This document shows positions 55,500 through 64,000 of a stretch of 64,000 nucleotides of DNA, piece by piece. This DNA is from Blasia pusilla (lineage: Eukaryota; Marchantiophyta; Marchantiopsida; Blasiales), in assembly GCA_050084515.1 (NCBI GenBank), contig CM114274.1:7006001-7070000 (forward strand), in the 5' to 3' direction. The notes beneath the pieces are model-generated. The model ran no database searches, was not told the origin of the DNA, and saw only the letters and a list, made by a program, of their open reading frames with translations. Position 1 is the stretch's first letter, and each line of letters opens with the position of its first letter. A program made the position numbers and the translations under genes.

Positions 55500-56780
55500 T
55501 CCTAGTTGAGCGTCCTAGTTCTATGCACCACATGAAAGTTATACTCCTGCAACAAAAGAGCCCACCTCGCAAACTTCCCTATAAGCTTGTCGGACTCCAT
55601 GAACCACGTAAGTGGTTGATGATCAGTAATGATGGTAAAGGGGTTGCTGAATAAATAACATCTGAAATGTGCGACGGCCCACACTGCAGCCAAGTACTCA
55701 CTCTCATACGAGCGATATTCGCCTCTGTAGCGTTGTTCGAGCGACTACCGTAAGCCACCATGAACTCTCTACCCTCATCGTCATGGTGGGTGAGCACGAC
55801 TCCAAGCCCCAACATGCTCCAATCGGTATGCAACTGGAAAGGACGCCCCTTGAGGTCTCCTCAATATGGGCACGGACGTCAATCGGTCCTTGAGCAACTG
55901 AAATGCTCTCTCCTGCTCATCCCCCTAGTGCCACTCTTGATCCACCTTGGTCAGCAAGGTCAACGGCTTTGCAATCAAACTGAAATCCTTGACATACCGT
56001 CGATAGAAGTTTGCCAATCCCATGAATGCACAAACTTGACTCATATCTGTAGGACGTAGAATGCGTGAAATAGCCTCTACCTTTGTCTCCTGCACACCAA
56101 GGCCCCATGGGTATATCGTATGACCTAGGTACTCGATCTGGTCATAGAAGAACTTGCACTTGCATGGATGTAGCTTCAACCCATGCAAGTGCAATTGTTG
56201 AAACATCTCCTTCACATATCGCTCATGCTCCTCAACCGTGGCGCTAAAGACTACCAGGTCATCAATATAAGAGATAGCAAAATCCAGACGTGCCAAGATC
56301 ATATCCATGATCCTCTAAACTCCGCCGGTGCATTCTTTAACCCAAATGGTAAGAACCGCCACTAGTACAAGAAATCCTTCATGTGAGGATCCATGCCCGA
56401 AATGCCGTCTTACGCTTGTTCTCCAATCTGATAGGCACCTAATGGTATCCGGCTCAAAGATCTAAAGAACCGAAGATCTTTGTAGGCTTAATAGTATCAA
56501 AGATCTCCTCAGGCATGGGCATGGCATACCTATCGGAATTTGTTTGCCAATTGATAGGTCGATAATCTCCACACATCCGTCTATCCGTCCATGCCATGCA
56601 TATCCTTCTTGGCAGACATGATAGTGGCAGATGCATACTCTCCATGCAATCTTTCCACTAGTCTTGCTCCAACCAAGTCATGGCTCCTACTCTAAATCAG
56701 AGCCCTCTCTAATGACCCTACAACTATTGACACTATATTTGTAGGGTCGTCAGAAGATCGGCGTGTCACTCAACAACTCA
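55500..56780 (-). pseudogene. Reverse transcriptase and RNase H, copy D
   Basis: RT pieces: SDTPIF (about 56760), RMCGDYRPINWQT (about 56570), the catalytic SYIDDLVVF (56245-56272), LHPCKCKFFYDQIEYLGHTI and AFMGLANFYRRYVKDF. RNase H pieces: MHTDWSMLGLGVVLTHHDDE (about 55830), an ARMR-type break, and IITDHQPLTWFMESDKLIGK (about 55620). The FLPFGLKN block region near 56330 is frameshifted. Confidence 0.88.
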
Positions 56781-57269
56781 ATGTGGATCCGTGGACCCTT
56801 CAACGTATCCAAATCATGCATGCTAAATGCTAAACAACTCCTATAACTCCTAAGGAAGTGGTGTATCCGGCGCCACTCTCCTCCTCTCAACTTAGGGCCC
56901 ATATCTGGCTCCCAAGTCTCCATCGTGATTATGGTAGGACTCTATGGCGTAGGTGTTGGTGGTTGCTATGGTGCAAACCCATCTTGGAGAACATGACTCG
57001 ACTGCTCCTCTATAGCCAATTGCAAACTCAGATCTCCACGTGGAGTACCCAGAACCATGCTCGATGTTGTGGCTATCATCTCCTAACGTACCTGCAAAAC
57101 ATCCCAAGAAGTCCAAGGGTATCTTTTTCGATCATCCCTAGAATATCAATCTCCTCGGGTCTCGCCCCCAGCCAGTGCTTCAACCGTCTTGGTAGGCATG
57201 GGGCTCACCAACGCAACAGGTGTGATCTGCCGCATCCTCAGACGACGATGCTCTGCTACTCCTAAGCAA

Positions 57270-58230
57270 AAATCCATGTCAAGCTATTAAGGTCCATCGC
57301 CTGGCCTAAGACATAACGTCGTGATGCCTCTCATAGTGAGGGTATTGCCGTCACTTTTGTGGGGAATCCCATCGCTTTCTCTCGCTCACCGGCGTTGGGC
57401 TCCACCAACCATTGTATCTGGTCATCCCAAACCAAGCCAGGTTCGGCCTCTTTGAATGCAGGGGAAGCGGAAAAACTCACTAATGTGGGAAAGGCTGCTC
57501 GTGACATGCCAATCATGTTGACCACAGTCAACGATGGTTGATCATTGTGCCTCACTACTTGTGATCAACGACCAGGATCTAGAATAGAATCCACCAACAA
57601 ATTGGAGGGGCACTCCACTCTCGCATACGCCTTCGCAAAACCTCATGTGGCACCAAGTTGGTCCACCAAAGATGAGGGTAATGTGCTCTTGAAACTACAC
57701 TCGCCATATCTAACAATACTGTCGGGCCGATCCATGTGCGTGCCTGATGTGCACTCGTCACTACGCGGGATCTCAAATCGCCCAAAATCGGCACATTCTC
57801 CAGAATGTATGTTGGAGACTGATGCTCCTATATGTGTTGCAAGATCCTCATCATCTCCCATAACAACATGGACCGAGAGTCAGCTAACCCGCTAAGTACC
57901 TCGCTCAACACTCGATTGGCCCTAACACGGCCAACCAGCAATGACCAAGTCTATGGTCCCTACCCGCTCCAAGTCCTCCGTCCCCAACAATGAAATGTCC
58001 CTCGATAGGAAACTCTAGTAACCCTGGATGGCGGACGCAGATAACAAGTCAAGAAATCGGAGGCGTAGATGTGCCACATGTTGAAGTGAAGCGGACCTCG
58101 CAACATCATCAATCTCAACCTACAAGTATTGTTACACTCATACTTGCAAAACAACAGCTAAGCTCGTGTTGATCCCCCCAAAGAGATCCAACACGCGAAT
58201 ACCCTCCTTTGGGATGCACAATACAATCGG
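57270..58230 (-). pseudogene. C5 cytosine DNA methyltransferase domain (DNMT3-like), copy D
   Basis: Motif I is RVLDLFGGINTSLAVVLQ (about 58200-58145). Motif IV is DLVIAGWPC, then TAG where copy A has CAG, then GQS (57945-57915). Motif VI is YILENVPILGDL, with a canonical Glu-Asn-Val (57792-57800). Motif VIII is AHYPHLWWTNLVP (about 57685-57648), with the first Arg of copy A changed to Tyr. Next come SRAAFPTLVSFSASPAFKEA, then WLVEPNAGEREKAMGFPTKV (about 57400-57345) and LGQAMDLN (about 57310-57285). As in copy A, the motifs are in linear order. Combined with copy A, nearly every catalytic motif is seen intact in at least one copy. Confidence 0.85.
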
Positions 58231-58709
58231 GATGGTGTCCAAAGGGGTCATAGTAGCACTCCTGGCTATTTGAGGTTCCTCTGACCCGTCACGCTCTAGT
58301 GCATATGCCTTACTCCACGTCGTCTACACATGCTCATCAGATAAACGTTGGAGATACTCACTCGAGCCCCACAGCGGCACCTCTCCTCCACGGAATGATG
58401 CGGATATCATAACACTCCTCTCCCTAGAAGTGTCAGGCACGGGGTGTCCTCTGCATGGACAAGCCCCTCAATCAAATCAGAAGGCCACGTGATGGTGTTG
58501 CTAAATGCTGCTAAAGTCGCCATCTCTTCTGGTCGTCACTCGATCACTCCATCTGTGAATCGAATAGGTAATGAACAAAGTTTTCCATCATCGGATTGCC
58601 ATCCTGGTTTGTAGGACGCTGACTCCTAGTAATCCAGGGAAAACTCCATCGGGTACAACATTGCTCCACCAACCAAGACGTCGTAGGACTTTGCATCACT
58701 CACTATCGC

Positions 58710-58935
58710 CTAGACTCCAACCACGGACTCATCTCTAGGATGTCCCGGGCGAATCCTCACCACGACCTCCTCTTGGGTGATATACTGTGTGGTAATCAAT
58801 CCACCCAAGGACGTCTGTATCCAAAATGGATAACGCTCCATATCGGCTCTTGTCAAGCCCAATCCTTTGAATGCTGTTGTCCCCAACATGAGGGATTGTG
58901 CTCCCAAATCCAAGAGGACACACTGCAGACTAAAA
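58710..58935 (-). pseudogene. Aspartic protease, copy D
   Basis: FSLQCVLLDLGAQSLMLGTT aligns with VLLDSGAQPLILG of copy A. The Ser after the catalytic Asp is Leu (TCG to TTG type change), which should impair activity. The segment after it (YPFWIQTSLGG) is shared with copy A. Confidence 0.68.
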
Positions 58936-59049
58936 ACTCTACCTCTTGGACTCACCAAATGGAAGACCTCTCCCCGGTTATCCAGCAAGACAACTCTAGG
59001 AGAAGCCATGGCACGCTCTATCGCGGGTCTAGCGGGCATCTCCGCCATC

Positions 59050-59690
59050 CTAGCAGGCGCAGCCTGCCATGAATCTGACGTGGACGGCCCGAGTGTCCAT
59101 CATCTCCTCTGCAATCACCCATGAGTGTGACGCATGAACTTCAACTCCACGCTCACATAGCAGAGCGGCCAATCGGAAAACCTCGACGGGCATACCTCCC
59201 AATGTCATAACATTGGAAGCAAAAAATAAAGGAGGGCGGTACACAACAATGGCCGTCCCCAACAATGTGCTTGACACATGCTCTTCTTGAGCATCAGCAC
59301 TAAGAGTCATTGCACTCGCTTCTCCAATCGCTCTCTATACCTGCACACCAACAACATCACCAACTCTCCAGGAACCACGATCAGGATTCATCGATGGGTC
59401 CTCATCGCCTCAAAAAATGCGAAAGATTGAGGAAGCATAGTCTATTTCCTTGCTTCCCCTCGCTATGGATCCAACTTTGTGGCTACTCCATGCGTAGCAA
59501 CTACGGCGGCCTCCATCTAGGCAACCTTGCACATCCAGCCAAGATCCTCCATATCTATACTTGCTCCATAAGACGTCGATGCCACGGATCCGGTATTGGG
59601 TAGCCTCAATGCCATAGCGGAAATCTGCTGATGTAGGTGCTATATCTCAGTAGCCATCTCAGCCTCATGCTAGGCATGTGGGAGATATTG
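59050..59690 (-). pseudogene. gag-like region, copy D
   Basis: The N-terminal part reads LHQQISAMALRLPNTGSVAS, then GVATKLDP, then TAG (59465-59463), then RG, then LPQSFAFFEAMRTHR. After frameshifts it reads FFASNVMTLGGMPVEVFRLAALLCERG (split here as FFASNVMTLGG and MPVEVFRLAALLCERG). The stop after LDP sits at the same place as in copy A. The fold is not recognised. Confidence 0.5.
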
Positions 59691-59814
59691 GTAGGAATTG
59701 TCTCCCAAGTTGCATGAAGAGGGTCATGTTCTCTTGTTGGTAAGTTATATCCATGTCTTGACCCTCACAAGCCCTTTGTGTGGGGACTCGTGGGTTCTAT
59801 AGTTAGAATACAAA

Positions 59815-60250
59815 ATTCCCTGGTTGTCCTAAATTCTTCACTCATTCAAGAATTCGAAACCATTTAGCGGCTTAGGATCTTGACTTTGATAGATTTGGAT
59901 GGGTGATGCCTCTAATTGACTGATGCTTCCTACATCATCACCTCCTCCTGAGTCATGGGAGTGGTTGAGGTTCCATCTTGGCAACATTAGAAGTCTCTTC
60001 AAGACCTTTTTTCCCTGCCCAAGGTTGTTCCGTAGGATCCCTCAAGTTATTTGGAATGACCTCATGCTTTCCTCCTCCCCTAGCTAGGATCACTCTTGAC
60101 CTTATGGACAAGCTCTTTTGATATCTACTACTTCTCCTTCCAGGATGGCGTCTCTACTATACTCGCGGAGGGAAGGCCAGCCATAGATATGTTATGCCCC
60201 GTTTGAGTCATTTTCAAGGGGATGATTGGGGGTCTATTTAGAGCAAGATT
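59815..60250 (+). mobile_element. LINE-like element fragment, 5' part
   Basis: On the plus strand CPKFFTHSRIRNHLAA, DFDRFGWVMPL and, further on, FKTFFPCPRLFRRIP match CPEFFTRSGIQNHLAA, DFERFGWVVPP and FKTCFPFPRLFHRIP at the start of the LINE-like element at 28-30 kb. Stops and a frameshift are present. It is an independent copy in the opposite orientation. Confidence 0.75.
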
Positions 60251-60258
60251 CTAGAATT

Positions 60259-61060
60259 TTCTAGAGTTAGCACTTTAATTGGTTTCCTATTGGACGATAT
60301 TGTAGCAGCAAGGTTGCGACAACATATTTCGTGACCCTCATATCCAAACAACACCAAATAGGCGCCAAGCGGAACATCAGAACTCAAGTGGACTCATGTT
60401 GCAATGTTCGCGCTTTGGATCGCCTTTCCTTTCCCTGATGTAGGGAACCCCGGAGATCCCCAAAAGTGCTAGTAAGGGAGGAGTCTCTCCAAGATGTCTT
60501 GGAACAAAAATCCCCACTTAGAGCACCAAATAGCGTCTCAGAGCCACGGGATGGAACGAGAGTTTGGCGTTGGAACTCGAAACCCAAACCTAATCCAAGG
60601 GAGTGGACTTTGTACGCAACACTTGGATTCCAACCGAGATTCATTTTGTGCGAGTCTTGGTTAGGGACTCATTGGATATCCATTCGATAGTTGGAATCGC
60701 CAGGTGCGAAACGCCATTGGAGGTTCGTGAATTGACCAGAAAGTATGTCCCAAGTCTTTCGAGACTTGCCCGTGTTGTAAACCGTGAAACAAGGAAGGTT
60801 GAGCTTGATGAGAGACCAAAACAAGAACTTCGGAAAGTTAGCCCGCTAATTGATCCAAGACCCGACTTACTCGAGTGCGCGTTTGGATGCAGATTAGTGT
60901 TGAGAGTGTGACCTACTGAACGCACGCTTCCGCAACAACAAGATTAACGTTGAAGGAGAGTAGGCGCACCACACAGCGAGATTGTAGCATGTTCTAGAGT
61001 TTGAACTTTACTTGGTTTCCTGTTGGATGATATTATAGCAGCAAGGTTGCCACAATGTAT
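60259..61060. repeat. 69-bp direct repeats flanking about 660 bp
   Basis: The sequences at 60259-60327 and 60992-61060 are similar over 69 bp (about 80 percent by eye) and share TTCTAGAGTT, GGTTTCCT and AGCAGCAAGGTTGC. The DNA between contains only low-confidence frames on both strands. A short terminal-repeat retrotransposon or a segmental duplication would both fit. No purine tract was identified. Confidence 0.5.
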
Positions 61061-61424
61061 GACACTCGAATGAGCTTGTGAGTACTCGCTAATTCCTCGT
61101 GCTCTTTGCTGATGGGCATGGCACCTCCATCATTTGTTACCATTGATGCCATCTAGAGGCTATATCTTTGCCTAGTGGTTGACATTCTACATTTTTCATG
61201 TGACTTCCATCTTGACATGGATGTATGCCTTGACCTATATCTCTTTGCACGGTCATTCAAAAGTTCACTTATGATTGTAGCTAGAAGGTTGTCTGGTATG
61301 ATGTACCAAACAACCAGACGTGTATCTTTGTGACTACTTTCCTCCCAAGGACTCCACCAATGGATTTTTTGAGTTTCTTTATGTTGCCTCACACCTAACA
61401 TATGGGAGAGTGCCAAAAACAATA
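61061..61424. other. Short spacer before copy E
   Basis: No gene or repeat recognised between the direct repeat and the terminal unit of copy E. Confidence 0.4.
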
Positions 61425-61624
61425 TGTCGTGCGCATACACATCGCTACATAACATACATCGCTGTCAACAAATACACACAGAAACACGCACGATCGCACG
61501 CTAACTTATGGCATCCAAACAACGAGTGCTCATGTGGCCCCATCGTTAGTCGCCTTCTTGTCATCCATATTACAAATACAAGTCGGAATGTAGAACTACC
61601 TACTCTATGTACATCTGGGACCCA

Positions 61625-61955
61625 TCCATCGTCATTGAGGAACCCTAGTGAGAGGTGGCGTCACGCATGCCATATGCCATTCTCTCGAACATCCATCATA
61701 GACTAGCATAGTGGTTGCACCATGGGTAGAACATCATAACATACATCGCAAGCATGCAAGAACTACTGCTAAGCTTGCATCAACTATATCGTCAATGTTT
61801 GGAAGTTGACATGGCGCATAATAACGCGTATGGTCCTTCAAAACCATACAATCGCGTCCCCCCAATAAGAGAACACATAATGGTAAAACCTCACGCACTC
61901 TCAAGATGGTGCGCCCTGCAATCATATCCAACGTCGTGGGTGTTGTCTGTTGCAA
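61625..61955 (-). pseudogene. Integrase tail and degraded PHD, copy E
   Basis: TTLDMIAGRTILRVREVLPL and KDHTRYYAPCQLPN match copies A, B and D. The first Cys pair (CML then stop) is broken, and the rest survives only as scattered codons (NGIWHA near 61675), so this PHD finger is lost. Confidence 0.75.
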
Positions 61956-62199
61956 GTAGACATAGTCTCTTTGATGAAACCTCCGGGGATAGTAGGTCGA
62001 TAACTACTCCTCCCCCCCCTTAATAGTCGCATACCTCAATGTATCCCGATGTTGCGAAATCGCCAAGTTCTCAAACATCATGGGCATCACTCTCCGAAAC
62101 AATTCAGCCCTCTGAGAACATGCTCGCATCCATATATAAGGTTCATCAAGGTTCAACACCTCACCAACATCTTGACGAATGGCCGTAGGTAAATCTGGC

Positions 62200-62870
62200 T
62201 CTCAACCATACAAAAGCAAGTACGGTGAGAAAGACGCTAAGGATGCTTGCTTGCTGAATCTGTATCCCATCGCCAACCACGGAAACTGGAGGTCCCAATC
62301 TCCTAGGTGACCTCTCTGCAAGCCATACTTGCATAATTCTCTCTTTATCGTCTGCACAACCCTCTTCGCTAGTCCATCCGCCTTAGGATAATCTCGCGAA
62401 GCAGTGCGGTGGTCGATCAGTGCCTGATCACACAAGGCCTGAAACTCCCCACCGCACTACTCTGTCAACACCTCAATTGGTGCGCCGTAATGACTCAACA
62501 CTCGATCTAGGAAGGCATACGCTACTCCCTCACTAGCTTTGTCAAGCAATGCAACCAACTCTATCCACTTCGAGAAGTGCTCGACCATCACCAACACATA
62601 ACAACTATGGCGCTCCGTCAAAGGCAAAGATCTTGCAAAATCCAAACTCCATCTATAACCTAAACCCATGATTGGAAGTGGATGCAAATGTAGAGTCGGA
62701 GCATTGAACGATGATCGGACTCGATCACACACCACGCATCTGGCAACAAACTGCTGAACATCAGTCTACATGCCTCGCCACCAATACTGAGTTTGGAGCA
62801 AGCTATACATCCGCTTCACTCCAAAATGACCAAACTCCTCGTGGGCATGACGCACCAAACATGCTCTCTA
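62200..62870 (-). pseudogene. Integrase, copy E
   Basis: CMVC-type zinc end (MVCDRVRSSF), RWSLDFARSLPLTER (first Asp), HYGAPIEVLTE where the second Asp block is cut by a deletion near 62458, and DGLAKRVVQTIKRELCKYGL, where the catalytic Glu is replaced by Lys (GAG to AAG). FSPYLLLYG closes the region. Confidence 0.85.
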
Positions 62871-63266
62871 CAAAGGATGAGGCACTACACGCACTCTACC
62901 ATCCTCCCACATTGGCAACACATGTGTACCCTCCCACCGGAACCGTCTGGCTCATTGTAGGATGCGGTCCCGCTCTCTAGCACCCACTGTGCTCGCGACG
63001 CTACCAGTACGCAAGTACTCCAAGACCACTCCATCGTCGTGAATGTCTCGGCCACTTGTCGTCTCCTCACTCGCCTATGGATCTAAGGACTCTCCATCAG
63101 ACCTCACCATCGAAGTCTCAGAAATCTGGCTCTCCATAGCCAACAAGCCCAAATAGGCTGACACATGCCATCTTAGCCCCAACTCCTCATCACTCTCACC
63201 ATGCCAACGAGCTCCAGTCGCATCTTGCTGACTCAGGCATGGGTTACGGCTCAAACCATCTACATC

Positions 63267-63598
63267 CTAGTTGAGTGTCCTAGTTCTATGCACCACCTGA
63301 AAGTTATACTCCTGCAACAAAAGAGCCCACCTCGCAAACTTCCCTATAAGCTTGTCGGACTCCATGAACCACGTAAGTGGTTGATGATCAGTAATGATGG
63401 TAAAGGGGCTGCTGAATAAATAACATCTGAAATGTGCGACGGCCCACACTGCAGCCAAGGACTCACCCTCATACGAGCGATATTCGCCTCTGTAGCGTTG
63501 TTCGAGCAACTACCGTAAGCCACCATGAACTCTCTACCCTCATCGTCATGGTGGGTGAGCATGGCTCTAAGCCCCAACATGCTCCAATCGGTATGCAA
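63267..63598 (-). pseudogene. RNase H, copy E
   Basis: MHTDWSMLGLRAMLTHHDDE, a frameshift, then YRSYEGESLAAVWAVAHF and IITDHQPLTWFMESDKLIGK. The three acidic catalytic positions are present. The sequence is nearly the same as copy D here. Confidence 0.88.
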
Positions 63599-64000
63599 TT
63601 GGAAAGGATGCCCCTTGAGGTCTCCTCAATATGGGCACGGACGTCAATCGGTCCTTGAGCAACTGAAATGCTCTCTCCTGCTCATCCCCCCAGTGCCACT
63701 CTTGATCCACCTAGGTCAACAAGGTCAGTTGCTTTGCAATGGAGCTAAAACCCTTGACGTACCGTCGATAGAAGTTCACCAATCTTCAGTTCCCATTAAC
63801 TGAAGACCTTTGCATGCCCAATAGCATCAAAGATCTCCTCAAGAGTTGGCATGGCATACCTATCGAACTTTGTCTGCCGACTGATAGGCCGATAATCTCC
63901 ACACATCCGCCTATCCGTCTAGTTGCCATGCACGTCCTTCTTGGCGGGCATGACAATGGCAGATGCATACTCTCTATGGGACGTCTCCACTAGTCGTGCT

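Larger units (their letters stand above)
53525..59690 (-). mobile_element. Copy D: most complete Ty3/gypsy element with DNA methyltransferase and PHD finger
   Basis: On the minus strand the order is gag-like (59690-59050), protease (about 58930-58710), methyltransferase (58230-57270), RT and RNase H (56780-55500), linker, integrase (55095-54180), PHD (to 53832), purine tract and terminal X. It keeps the linker deleted from copy A. No 5' terminal unit was found; a plus-strand LINE-like fragment starts at about 59815. Stops and frameshifts are frequent, so it is dead as written. Confidence 0.88.
61425..64000 (-). mobile_element. Copy E: Ty3/gypsy MTase-PHD family, runs off the window edge
   Basis: On the minus strand: RT N-terminal part at the window end (63999-63790), RNase H (63598-63267), linker, integrase (62870-62200), integrase tail (61955-61734), a degraded PHD region and an X unit at 61525-61425 that ends GCGCACGACA. 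A deletion near 63790 removes the RT catalytic region, and another near 61525 removes the purine tract and the start of X. D and E are close to each other in RNase H and linker sequence, so they are recent relatives. Confidence 0.82.

Noticed and set aside
1-64000. tRNA or rRNA genes
   Set aside because: No cloverleaf-like sequence with conserved A and B box spacing or rRNA core sequence was spotted by eye. A tRNAscan-SE and Rfam search would be decisive.

Overview
The window is nuclear DNA of a streptophyte, most likely a land plant or a close algal relative. It carries spliced host genes with GT-AG introns: a plant-type mitochondrial COX5B, a FOUR LIPS/MYB88-like R2R3 MYB, a conserved plant membrane protein and a probable chloroplast protein. 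These sit among AT-rich intergenic DNA and large blocks of decayed retrotransposons. The species cannot be named from the sequence alone.

Host gene islands. 2.9-3.9 kb (minus): a four-exon gene of unknown function in which one phase-1 exon module is repeated. 8.5-10.2 kb (minus): a three-exon multi-pass membrane protein. 32.5-34.9 kb (plus): the MYB gene. 40.1-42.1 kb (minus): COX5B in six exons, whose splice phases close perfectly to 173 residues. 47.8-48.8 kb (minus): a single-exon, 343-residue conserved plant protein with a plastid-like N terminus. Each is preceded by a GC-rich upstream stretch that generates long spurious ORFs.

Retrotransposon blocks. 11-24 kb and 52.9-64 kb hold at least six decayed copies (F, A, B, C on the left; D, E on the right) of one unusual Ty3/gypsy family. 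The order read from copies A and D is gag-like, aspartic protease, a 5-cytosine DNA methyltransferase of DNMT3-like, non-rearranged motif order, reverse transcriptase, RNase H, integrase and a C-terminal PHD finger. So the element carries a potential DNA-methylation writer and a potential histone reader in one polyprotein. All copies here are broken by stops, frameshifts or deletions. Methyltransferase-bearing LTR elements have been reported from charophyte algae and dinoflagellates; the PHD addition and the terminal structure described here deserve a closer look.

Other repeats. A LINE-like element with an N-terminal zinc finger lies at 28-30.1 kb, with fragments at 42.9-43.5 and 59.8-60.2 kb. 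A 1-kb inverted repeat starts exactly where copy A ends. There are two long perfect palindromes (60 and 52 bp), an array of 13 degenerate near-palindromic motifs at 24.9-26.0 kb, and several small tandem repeats. No tRNA, rRNA or CRISPR was found.
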